A stretch of 64,000 nucleotides of DNA, taken from contig OX465589.1 in the NCBI GenBank assembly GCA_950022655.1, forward strand, positions 28,993,970 through 29,057,969. Direction: 5' to 3'. The position numbers and the translations under genes were made by a program. The first letter of the stretch is position 1; the number at the start of each line of letters is the position of its first letter. Shown piece after piece: positions 11,266 to 21,000 of this stretch. The notes under the pieces were generated by a model, which saw only the letters and a program-made list of their open reading frames with translations, did not search any database and was not told the origin of the DNA. The DNA comes from Alentia gelatinosa (Eukaryota; Annelida; Polychaeta; Phyllodocida; Polynoidae).

Positions 11266-14010
11266 TTATTGCCAAAAGTTTGTGTTCCTTAGTAGGTGTG
11301 TCTTTGCGTAGATCTTATAATATGAGGTGTCGTTCGTTTTTTGGAAGTTGGGCGGTATTGTGTCCCATATCCCAACACCGACGTAAAGCGGACTTTTTTT
11401 TAATCTTTCTGTTTCTGGTTTGTCAATTTTTAGTATCCGTTTATCGTAGTTTCTAGTGGCTCGTGTTGGGGGTTTACAATGCAATGGGTCATCTGACCAC
11501 TGTTTTATATTCATGAGTAGACATATTAATCGGCGGTATGCTAGGGGTCTTAGTTTGCATTGCTCATATAGTTCCGGAATCGAGTGATCCCTTTTATTTT
11601 TAATTCCAAGTGCTACCCGCATGCATTGATTGAATGACGTGTCTAACATTTTTGGTCCATTACCCTTGCGCCAGTGTAAATGTATCCAACATAGTCATAC
11701 GTGGGTAAAATGGATTGTTTCAGTATCGTTATCCGCGAATCTTTGGGAATTTGATTTCTTAACAGATATAACTTTCCTAGATTTCCTCTCGATGTGTTTA
11801 TGATCTTTGTTATTTGGTCCTTGAATGTTAATTTACTGTCAATTGTTAGGCCTAAATAATTAAACTTCCAGACTCGTTCAAGTGTTTGGTCATTTACCTG
11901 ACTTCCTTTAATCTCAATTTTTTCCAGTTTATTACCTATCCACATTTGCTTTGTTTTCTTGGTATTCATTTCTAGCTTATTAGCTCTCAACCATTCTGAT
12001 ACTTCATCTAGGTCTTTCTGTATTAGTTCCTGGGCCTTCTCTATCGTGTTGTCACTTATTACTAAGGCTAGATCGTCTGTGTACATAAACGCCTCACTAT
12101 TGTTAATCACGGTGAACATGTCATTTATAAAAATAATGAAAAGGGTAGGGCCGAGGACAGAGCCTTGGGGGACTCCACATTCGATACTTAGTTTAGAAGA
12201 TTTCATTCCGGCTAACTTTACCATTTGGGATCTATTGTATAAATAAGATTTAAGCAAGGTTATTGATATTTCATGTAGACCTATTTTTTTCAGCTTATGT
12301 ATCAGAATTTCATGGCTTACGCTGTCGAAGGCTTTTCGCAGGTCGACAAATGTACATTGGGTCATCTGACCACGGTTCATACTTTCATGGATCTGTGTAA
12401 TCAATTTAAATATAGCCTGGCCAGTGGATCTACCGGGCATGAAACCAAATTGCTTATTATTGATAATATCGTATTCAAAAAGGTGGTTCATTATTTGTTT
12501 TTGGAGTATTTTTTCTATTATTTTTGATAACATCGGTACCACCGTTATGGGCCTCCAGTTTGTATAGTCTTCTAGGTCGCCTGTTTTGGGTATTGGTGTA
12601 ACAATACCATGCACCAATGATAGAGGGAAAATACCCGTTTCTATACTTGTATTAACGATTGTAATCATGACCTTCGGGTTGACTAGCAGGATCTTTTTCA
12701 GGTAAGTTGAGTTAAGATTGGTGATTCCAGTTGATTTATCTGTTTTTAAACCTCTGAGAATTTCAACAATTTCATTTAAGTCTGTTGGTTTAAATATTAA
12801 CTCTTCATCGATTAAATTGTCTACCATTTTTAGTTCTCCCAAGTTGACCGGGCCCAGTTTCTCGAGAATTTCTGGACCTATCTTTGTAAAGAATGAGTTC
12901 ATCTCATCCGCTTTTTTCAGATTGGTTTCTGCTCCATTCCCCTCGTCTGGTGCGGTGGGGCCTCTAGGCTTCCAAATATCGTTTAGGTATTTCCAAAATA
13001 GTTTTGGATTGGATTTGCTATGTGCTAGTCTTTGCTTTATTATTTCCGCTTTGTGTTCTTTTATCTTTCGCTGTGTGCTCTTTCTGAGTCTCATTTTTGG
13101 TGGTTGTTTTATATTTCCTTACGGGGCATATTTTATCGAGAAAATTATAGATATATTGTTCTAAATGCGCATTTAGGTCGATGGCCTCATTATGGTTAGG
13201 TGGTATATATCTTTCCATTTGTTCAGTTATTACTTCTTGTGTTAACTTATTCAGGTTTCGACCTTCGATGTATGTTTCCTGTTTTTTTACGTTTTGGCAT
13301 TTCCTCTGTGCGTATATAGCTACATGGTCGGAAACATACATATTCAGGTTACCTGAACTTTGCACATGCTTGTAATTCGTATAGAAGTGATCTATTTTAC
13401 TCTTGCCCTTGTTGTGTATGAAGGTATCTGCGGTTTCTAATATTCTCAGGTCGTTCGCGGTTAGGAACGATCTCATACTACGATATTTTGGGCTCATTTG
13501 TGTGTTGGTATCGATATTTAAGTCACCCTGTATCCATGTTTCAAAATTCTTAAATCTTTCATCCGTTATTATATTTTCTAGGTATTCAAAACAGGGTTTT
13601 ACGTTCTTGTGTGGAGGGCGATACACTGATATTATTAGTAATTTTCTCCGGTTAGGTTCTTGTACACAGCATGTTAATATCTCGTATCTAGGGGTTGATA
13701 TACTATATTCTTCAATTTTTTTAAAATACGGCTTAACTCTATTTTTTGCGTATAATGCTACCCCCCCACCTATTTTTTCTTTTTCATCTGCATAATTACG
13801 ATCAAGTCTTGTTATAAATAATTGGTCTATGTTTAATAAGTTGTCTGGATGGTGTTCTTTAAGCCAGGTTTCTGTTATTGTGATATAGCTACATTGATTG
13901 AATACGTTACGCACCAGGTCTAATTTAGCATATATATAGACTATGTACATTAATGTTTAGAAAGACTTCACCTTTTAGATTTGCAAGCTCATTTGGTGTT
14001 ATATATGACA
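11266..14010 (-). pseudogene. LINE-1 ORF2: AP endonuclease and reverse transcriptase
   Basis: Three frames form one protein. The endonuclease frame (13,018-13,950) shows ETWLKEH, GGGVALYAKN, ISVYRPPHKN, GDLNIDTN, SKIDHFYTN and SDHVAIY, the APE-type set used for target nicking. The RT frame (11,643-13,094) shows NWRPITVVPMLSKIIEK, FVDLRKAFDSVSH, GVPQGSVLGPTLF and the catalytic MYTDD. A C-terminal frame (11,266-11,649) follows. Breaks lie at about 13,937 (an expanded TA run, after which the phase leads back to a Met at about 14,010), about 13,090 and about 11,646. There is no RNase H. The family is CR1/L2-like by motif style; the clade is not proven. Confidence 0.9.
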
Positions 14011-14561
14011 TGACAATTTGTGGAAAAACCCAACTTTATTATATAATTTCACCCATAAGAACCCTTGGCCTTTAGAGTAACACAAATACAAATACAAATA
14101 TAACAGGACATTTATAGTGCGCGAGTGTAGTACAACAACAGCATTACAGTCCATAAGCTGTTGTAGCCTCTGTAGAGTTAATCCCAGAAGCATGTTTACG
14201 AGTGATTGGTGCATGTCTCTTGCTGCCAGGACTTGTGCTGGCCTCTGTAATAGGTTGGCGTTTTTTGTTCTATCTTTGATTATTATATAGAGCAAAGACA
14301 TAATATATATATACAATTTGTAGAAGATAAGTCCGTGTAGAGTCGGTAAAGATATAAAGAAATAATTTTTCGGGTCAGCTTATATAATTGTTTGTTTCGA
14401 TAGAGCTATGTGATAATACTTGTAATACATATTATTGGTAATTATTGAGAGAAATTTAATTTGCAGTTTACTGATATGTCAATATAGTTCTGTTCTGTTC
14501 GGTTATGTTATACACTCAACGTCCTTGTAACAGTAGGCGTGTAGGTCTTTAGAAGATGGTT

Positions 14562-14818
14562 GGTCATTTGACCATGATGTGTTATTATTTGGTCATTTGA
14601 CCCACTGAGTGGATGTGCGTTGGTCATTTGACCTAGTTGATTATATCTGTGCTTGGGCGGTCATTTGACCAGATCTTTGGCTGATGTCGGTGGTCATTTG
14701 ACCTTTGTTATAATTTTTTGGTCATTTGACCTAAGCTGTCGAGATATAGCACTGGTAATGTGGTCATTTGACCTAGGCAGTGCTGGAACACAGGTTCGGC
14801 AGGCTTGGTCATTTGACC
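14562..14818. promoter_or_regulatory. Cluster of eight GGTCATTTGACC palindromes
   Basis: Exact copies start at 14,562, 14,591, 14,622, 14,659, 14,692, 14,720, 14,762 and 14,807, spaced 28-45 bases apart with unrelated DNA between. Each is GGTCA and TGACC around a 2-base spacer, the half-site arrangement used by dimeric zinc-finger nuclear receptors (inverted repeat, spacer 2). The cluster lies between the esterase ORF stop and the start of ORF2 of LINE-1. A role as internal promoter, enhancer or protein-binding array is inferred, not shown. Confidence 0.6.
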
Positions 14819-14885
14819 CAGGTACCGATTAGTATGCAATACAACTATCCCATCGCGTCCTACAGTAGGTCCGTGATATGCCATC

Positions 14886-15620
14886 CTACTTGTGGCAGCC
14901 ATGATGCACATTTTTTTCGATACAGTATGAGATTAGCCGCGCTATCCCTCTCTGAGCAACGAAGCCAGGGTGAATGCCATCAGGCAACAGGAAATATCGT
15001 AGGATTGTATGTCGTCCAGGTCTGTTCCTCTGTATCTCCCTTGCACAGTATGGGGTGTGAACCCCTTCATCATCATTCAGAGTTGCGATGCCTTCGTTTA
15101 TACGACGGGTACGGGAGTTCAAGTTCCTTTGTTCAGCACTGATTCGTCTCATGTGATTTGCTCGGCTTAATGACAGCCCATAGATAGTTCCAATAACCAC
15201 AGGAATTCCAGGCGCAATGGCGTGTATAGCCAACTTCGCGTCGTCCAGTAGGTCCAGTACTTCGTTAACTGCTTGGTCATCACTGCAGTCTCGTAAGCTT
15301 ATATATCCCGTGTTCCAGTCCTTTTCTGTTATGTTATTAATGCCGCAGAAAATATATACTGCCTCGTATCTTTGTCTTGATTCCCTTTTTCGTCTCAGGG
15401 CCTCTACGATGTGTCGAGTCGCTCTCTGTATTGTGGCTCCTGGGTAGTATTCAATGTGGCAATCGTTGTGTCTCCAGTGGTTAAGATGTATGTTCATGTG
15501 TCTTAGCATGGAATCTCCAACTAACAGGTAACGTGCATTCACCATGGCTGCACAGTGTGGTGTAGTGACTATTTCGTTTTCTGTAGCTTTCAAGTCTGGT
15601 GCGCAGAGAGTTGTGTACAT
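14886..15620 (-). CDS. LINE-1 SGNH/GDSL esterase ORF
   Basis: An intact frame of 244 residues. The SGNH hydrolase blocks are present: GDS (LLVGDSMLRH, nucleophile Ser37), a Gly in YPGATI (near 61), the oxyanion Asn block FCGINNIT (near 95), and the C-terminal Asp/His block LLPDGIHPGF (Asp214, His217). Such domains hydrolyse ester bonds. In CR1-like LINEs an esterase of this fold is known within ORF1, where a link to lipid or acetyl groups has been suggested. Here it has its own start codon downstream of the ORF1 stop, so it appears to be a separate ORF or to be reached by reinitiation. No signal peptide is seen. Confidence 0.85.
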   Translation of the reverse strand: MYTTLCAPDLKATENEIVTTPHCAAMVNARYLLVGDSMLRHMNIHLNHWRHNDCHIEYYPGATIQRATRHIVEALRRKRESRQRYEAVYIFCGINNITEKDWNTGYISLRDCSDDQAVNEVLDLLDDAKLAIHAIAPGIPVVIGTIYGLSLSRANHMRRISAEQRNLNSRTRRINEGIATLNDDEGVHTPYCAREIQRNRPGRHTILRYFLLPDGIHPGFVAQRGIARLISYCIEKNVHHGCHK

Positions 15621-15674
15621 GTATGTATGCGGGGGCTAATTAGTTATCTCACCTTTACCGTGCCTTTGAGTATT

Positions 15675-17803
15675 TCAATAGGTCGTGGCCGAGCATGGGC
15701 CCGACTCTCGACGAAGTTCAGTACGAATCTCCATCAAGATATTCCCCAATGTGTTCCGTCCGTAGAATTTACCGAGATCATCCCCTATGTCTGCGCCCCC
15801 CCCCAGTAGTTGTCTCGGGTTCCTTCTATGAGTGTGTGTGGGTGACTGACTAATAGAGATGTCTTCAGTTGTTCATTTGTTCTGAATTTTACATTGAGGA
15901 TTTGTTTCATTACCTCTTCCCTTTTTTCTAGCCATTCCGGTGTTTGTTTGCATGGGTCTGCTGCTTCTTTGGCCGTATTCCCTGTTTTTGCTTTTTTGAT
16001 GTCTGCGAGGAGATCATTTCTCTTACATATCCGTACTCTTTGTGATTGGTATGCTTGTTCGCTCGACATATATGTTTCTCCATTGTACCTCAGATCAGTC
16101 GGGAAGAAATTACTAAATCTGGATTGTGGGCCTTTAAATATGAGCCCTGCATTAGTTAATTTTTCGCCTGGATTGACTACTGAGTTAGTGGTTGCGCTAA
16201 ATGCCGATTCTTGTTTTCCTGACTGTAGTTGGGGGTATTCGTTTTCTATTATTACATTTACTTCTAGTGGGGGGTCCGGCTTCCGTACTTGCTCAATGTT
16301 TACGTCAACATCAATTTCTATAGGTTCTGTAAGGTCAATCGGTTCAGCTTGTTTGTTATTCGGGCTCCATGTGTCCGCTCCTTGGGTTGGGTCTTCGGTA
16401 ATCGCGTTCCAGTCAAACGGTTGAGTTACAGTTTGCGCTGCTGAGGGGCGGGTGTTTGTCGCAGTTTGTGTGGGTGCTTTCAGGGGTTCGAGTACCGCTA
16501 TGCTGGGTGCATGACTGGTTGTTGTTATTGGTTTTGGTTGTACTGGTATATTTATCATGTTTTGTTCTGTTGTAATCTGCATACCCTGTGGCCATGTAGT
16601 AGGCAAGTATTCCGGTGGGATTTCACTGATTTTGCGTGCATTGTACCATACATTGTCTATCATGAAGTCCTCTCCCTTTAGCTGGGTTCTATGCCCGTTT
16701 TTTCTACTGTACGCTGAGATGAGTCTAGCCCGTGTTTGGAGTTTTCTTGTTTCTGGGTCTTCGTCTGCGTTAATATATATTCTTTCTAGCCCAGGAGTGT
16801 TTCTCAACAACTTTTTGTTTCTCAGAATTATATCTCTCATCCTTACACTAGTGAAGCACACCAAAATTGGGGGGGCATTTCTCGGGTTATTTTTTTTCTT
16901 GATTCTTTGGGTGTAGTTTATGTCCCTCATTTCTGCGTGTACATCGATTTTTTTTAAGACAGATAATACTGTCCCGTACAGCTCCTCATTTGGTTGTTCA
17001 TGCATGCCTTCGATATAGAGATTCATCCTTCTGGGTGATACAAATTTATTTGGGTTTTGTACTTGTACTTGTTCCCGAATGTGTGGGCATTCAGAGAGAC
17101 TTTGATCTATTTTTTCTTCTAGATCTTTGAGTTTTTTCGTTATCTCTGTTTTTTCTTCTGCTAGTTCTTTCTTTAGATTTGTTTGGGAACCTCTTAACTC
17201 ATCTAGTCCTTTTTTATAGTCTTTTTCTACTCCCTTCAGATTTTCTTCTAGATTGGTTATTTTCTGACAGATACCCTCGACCTTTTTATCTATGGAATCT
17301 TTCATTACTTTCCATTCTTGACTTGAGGCTGCGAAGTTTTTGTTCATTTCTTCGGTCATGTTTTTCATTTGTGACATCATTAGTGTGGACAGGTTGTCTA
17401 AAGCATCACTATGTATTGTTATCATGCTAGCAGTGCGGGGTATTTCTTCTTCTTGTGGGGGTAATTTTGTTACTGGTACATTAGTTGAGTGACTTCTGTT
17501 TTTATTTTTCATGGCTCTTGTGTTGATTTTCCGTGGGGGATGTGTGGTGGGTGAGGTGGTCTGTTTATTTAGGTCAGCATGACCGGGTGTGCCGTCCTCA
17601 CTGGGCGGCCCATTCCGCTTCCCTCCCCGTTGTTGTGTTTGTTTACCTGTAATCGATGCTTCTCCCGTGTTTATATCTATAGTATTTTCCTGTTGTTCCT
17701 TTTGCTTATGGCCTTTCTGATTACCTTTCTGTGAGGAGTTTATGGTGTTTGATTCCTGTGAGCGGTCATAAATTAGAATACTATCGTCACTTACTTGGCT
17801 CAT
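15675..17803 (-). pseudogene. LINE-1 ORF1: coiled coil, RRM-like, NADAR domain
   Basis: The frame from 17,803 gives 672 residues to a stop at 15,785. Residues 1-120 are polar and disordered, 135-235 are a charged coiled coil, and 258-345 are an RRM-like nucleic-acid-binding fold (MNLYIEGM ... PPILVCFTSVRMRDIIL). 346-390 is a small basic domain like L1 ORF1p, and 400-550 is a proline/threonine-rich linker. 553-672 is NADAR/YbiA-like: SRFSNFFP, SSEQAYQS, VMKQILNVKF and LIEGTRDNYWGG. The frame breaks in a run of nine G (15,796-15,804). In the neighbouring phase the domain finishes with the conserved GRNTLGNILM and a stop at 15,675. NADAR proteins hydrolyse ADP-ribose derivatives. The domain's role in the LINE is unknown. 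Confidence 0.85.
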
Positions 17804-17957
17804 TGTTTTGTTTGATACGCATCACTTCCCTTGTTTTGAACGTGCGGACGCTCGCGGGGACTGGCACTGGCATGTACAGGTACGCTTGAGATTTTCTTTC
17901 TTCAAAGTCAGCAATTTTGCGTGTTCTTCAGTATTCCAATATGATCTTGTGTGTTCT

Positions 17958-18659
17958 TCAAATGCTTATAGTTAACTCGATTACTTCCAAACGGCCATTA
18001 ATAATACCATGAATTTGTAGGTTTCCCACCGTATTGTCCAACATCTCAATCCTACTTCTAATCACATGACTGATCTGAAACAACCTCCTGGTAACGTTTT
18101 GCAGGTATTCAATATCGTCCCTGTTTTGCCGGGCATATAATCTCGTAATGTTCATAATAGATACCAATCTCTTGTTATGATGGCGGAGCACGTGAGAGGA
18201 AAGACGCAGTCTACGCATCTCGTCTCTAAACAAATCGACATCACTGCTCGTAGCCGTCCCAAACAAGAACTTACTCAGTTTCCCCACAGCATTGAGTAAT
18301 CCACGTTTTACCCTTGTCTCTGTAGACTTGACCGTAATTATTCCATTCAGTAGCTGTCGTCCCCATTCGATTCGGTCTTCAACCATATTTATCCGTAGTC
18401 TCCAAATATCCATTAGACCGGCCTTTAATTTCTCATCAGCCTTCCCAATAAGTCGCTCCGTTACGTTCATCCACTTTTCAATACGAGGAATTGGGGGCTT
18501 CTGAATAGTTACCACAATAGTCCATACTCCCGTGGTGAGTGGGGATCGGCCGTCTTTAGATACCACTACTCCATTGTTCAAGAGGTTGCTGCCCCCGTCG
18601 GTCTGTACACCATGCACAATCATCAACAATATTAGCGCCAAACCAGACTGAGGACCCAT
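17958..18659 (-). pseudogene. Gypsy B envelope N-terminal part (signal, cleavage site, fusion peptide)
   Basis: A 233-residue frame starts with a hydrophobic signal peptide (residues 5-17). A furin-like site RVKR ends at residue 119 and is followed by a glycine/alanine-rich fusion-peptide-like stretch (GLLNAVGKLSKFLFGTA). Then comes a long helical region with N-glycosylation sites. That arrangement matches errantivirus Env and baculovirus F proteins, class I membrane-fusion glycoproteins. The frame stops where LINE-1 is inserted; the rest of env resumes at 10,986. The start codon lies downstream of pol, as usual for a spliced env. Confidence 0.8.
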
Positions 18660-19050
18660 AATGGCTCATTCGGTATAATGCTGTCCCGATAATCCAAATC
18701 TGTCGGTTAGTAATATGGGTCGTCCCTACTGCTTTCTCATACGTTTCGTAACTGTCTGCTTTCCCGATCTCAGTAGAGGCCCCTTGTATACCACACTTGT
18801 TGTCTGAGGACCCCGCCCCTTCTCTCGACTAACCAATGGCAGCCTTGTGTCAGCATCATCAGAACTGACCACTCCGCCACGAAGGACACTATTCCCCTCG
18901 TCCTTATAAGGCACCTCATGACCACCGTGACCCCTAGTCCGACTGGCCTCCAATGAACCTTGGCCTGATGCTTTCCGCCCTCCATGTTCGGACTCATTAA
19001 CCCTTTCCCCATGAGTCGCTGTTGGTACGTGCAGTCCCTCACGGGGATCT
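18660..19050 (-). pseudogene. Gypsy B pol/env junction region
   Basis: Overlapping minus frames (18,726-19,124 and 18,770-19,042) are polar and low in hydrophobics and show no domain. The upper one starts inside the foldback element. Without that insertion, the integrase phase from the right would meet a stop a few codons after the target site, so this region is probably the pol tail or leader before env. Confidence 0.4.
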
Positions 19051-19056
19051 GGGCCC

Positions 19057-19864
19057 TGTTTTTCAGTCACGACAATTGTTATGGGCGACGTGTTTTTGCC
19101 GTCAGTGTTCGATAGACACGACACTTTAGTGAATAGGCGATATGTCGTGAGTCTAAGAGGCGTAGGGCAGCCAAACGTGTTTTTCAGTCACGACAATCGT
19201 GGGGTCACGTGATCGAAAATGTCGCCCAAAGTGTCGTCTGTTCATGATACCTATGGACATGTCGTAGAGAATGCGCAACTTCACTTTCCATGGGAATTAA
19301 GCGATGAAATTTTAACACGAGTAAGGTAAATATAATCGTCCCAAATATGAAGAAAATCGGCTGCATCGTTGTGAAGTTATAGGCGTTTGAATTTCGTCAT
19401 AGCAATCGTCTGCTTTGGTGGCCAGTGTATTTTCCCGACGCCTCCGCTAATTTATGCAGCGACCTTGAGATAGACTGCGGATCGGGAGGTCGGAGGGTGA
19501 CTGGCCACCAGAGAAGACGATTGCTATGACGAAATTAAAACGCCAATAACCTCGGAACGGTGCAGCTGATTTTCTTCATATTTGGTACGATTATAGGTTA
19601 TATGTATCCCTTACTCGTATGAAAATTTCATGGCTTAATTCCGTCGGGAAGTGGAGAAATCTTCTATATATGCACAGTGATGTGTTATAGAACCTAAGAC
19701 AGTTCTATACTTGTCGTGACGGCCGACAGTATTAGCGGCGATCGTGAGTGGCGCACTACGATCGTGTCTATAGAACAGCGGCCATTTTGTGTCTTCTAGA
19801 ATGTCGTGGAATCGCTGGACGATCGTACAGTATCGTTGCCCGACGATGTCGTTACTGAAAAACA
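19057..19864. mobile_element. 808-bp foldback DNA transposon
   Basis: The terminal inverted repeat TGTTTTTCAGT(C/A)ACGACA is found at both ends (17 of the first 18 bases match) and is flanked on both sides by GGGCCC (19,051-19,056; 19,865-19,870), the likely target duplication. The inside folds back: about 19,287-19,426 pairs with about 19,500-19,646, leaving a loop of about 75 bases. A further copy of the terminal motif lies at about 19,183. There is no transposase, so it is a non-autonomous element. The superfamily is not assigned. Confidence 0.8.
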
Positions 19865-20696
19865 GGGCCCAGGTGTCCCGCTTTCGTCTTCCCGCCTAAC
19901 TGCTAATGGACCCTCGTTCTCGCTAATTGGGTTCACGCACTCACTATCCTCACACACTCGGCCCCCGGTGTTATCTCCTACTGACAAGTTGTTACTACCA
20001 TTAGTCGGGCCTATCTTGCGAGCAGACTGTGTTCTATTTACTTTGGTCGTTTTCCCCATCACCCCTGTCGACCGGAAACCATCAGTATCATCAATACGCT
20101 CCTTCTCAACCCTTCCAGATCCCTCACCTGAAGGTTTTTGTTTGTCAGGCTGACGCTGCCTCTTTACTTTCGCCAAAATTATGGGTCCTATTCCGTCGGT
20201 TTTGTTAGTCATCAATTTTGTGGGGTAGGACCGGAAAGCCCGTGATCGCTCCCTCATCCCTAGGGGACGTTCAAGCTGTTCCGTCAGGCTTGGGTTCGGA
20301 TCCAATTGTAACCTGTCAATATTTACCACCTGAGATATACCCTTTTTATCGCGAATGATAGCTCTTCCTAGGTTTGACCGAACTACTGTAAAACCTCCAA
20401 GAAAATGGGGCTCAAACGAACCTGCTACAGGATTATATAACATAACTCTGTCTCCAGTACTATATTCTCGTGCGCGAGGTCTGGTCGTTTCGCGTTTGTC
20501 AGCTGTTGTTTTCTCACATTTTGACCCACCATCTTAAATGCTTCGCTTAGGTCCCTCGACCGGTCTGCTAGAATAAGGAAATAAGGGGTGCATCCAGTAG
20601 CAGCAGATACCGATGTACGATATGCGCTAAGCGCTGGTCCCAACACCGCTTCCCACCTGTTAGCTCGAGCATTCATCAATTTAGCAATAATCGATT
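19865..20696 (-). pseudogene. Gypsy B integrase C-terminal half and pol tail
   Basis: Two frames in different phases (20,425-20,696 and 19,796-20,443) carry the last part of the integrase core (NRWEAVLGPALSAYRTS, then ATGCTPYFLI) and the C-terminal domain (HFLGGFTVV, VVNIDRLQLDPN). A polar tail of about 130 residues follows. The upstream part of the core is on the far side of LINE-2 at 35,917, and the two ends meet in the same phase at the duplicated target site. A frameshift lies near 20,440. Confidence 0.8.
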
Positions 20697-21000
20697 TTTT
20701 TTTTTTATTGAAGTGTTTATTACAAATTCTAGACAAGTCCAGTTCTTCCATTTGCACAATTGTTCAGTCATCAAAATACATTGTCGGGTTCACTTGTGGC
20801 GCCACAGTGCGCAACAAAACAGAAGAGAAGAGGACCAGTTTGGTAAGTCAGGAGAGGTATTAGGAGAGTTGCTAAGTAGGTAGATAAAGGGGTAGAAGAG
20901 TAAGATAGTTTAAGTCAAAGCAAGATGAAAAGAGCAATTATGTACAGAAAATAGAGTGAGCAAAAAAACAAACAAAAAGTGACACATTTAGATATATCCA

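Larger units (their letters stand above)
10987..17957 (-). mobile_element. LINE-1: CR1/L2-like LINE with NADAR and esterase ORFs
   Basis: A non-LTR retrotransposon about 7.0 kb long in the minus orientation. Its 3' end is an A-rich tail (T-rich on plus at 10,987-11,023). Going 5' to 3' it has a short leader, ORF1 (17,803-15,675; coiled coil, RRM-like, NADAR), an SGNH esterase ORF (15,620-14,886), an 870-bp gap with eight palindromes, and ORF2 (about 14,010-11,266; AP endonuclease and RT). It lies within env of Gypsy B. The two flanks show no obvious target-site duplication, so the exact ends are approximate. Frame breaks in ORF1 and ORF2 make this copy inactive, though it appears young. Confidence 0.85.

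Noticed and set aside
12359..12370. GGTCATCTGACC at 12,359 and 11,486 as further members of the palindrome cluster
   Set aside because: They lie in conserved RT-coding sequence and differ by one base; coding constraint explains them.
14557..14822. CRISPR-like array from the repeated GGTCATTTGACC
   Set aside because: The repeat is 12 bases, spacing is uneven, there is no cas gene, and the context is an animal LINE.
15785..16150. NADAR-like region as bacterial contamination or a captured host gene
   Set aside because: It is in frame with the LINE ORF1 and on the same strand, within intact LINE order, so it is treated as part of the element.
10970..17960. A target-site duplication flanking LINE-1
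   Set aside because: The bases next to the A-tail (GCGAGATGGC) and those at the 5' side (GTTAACTCG) do not match; the exact 5' end is unclear.
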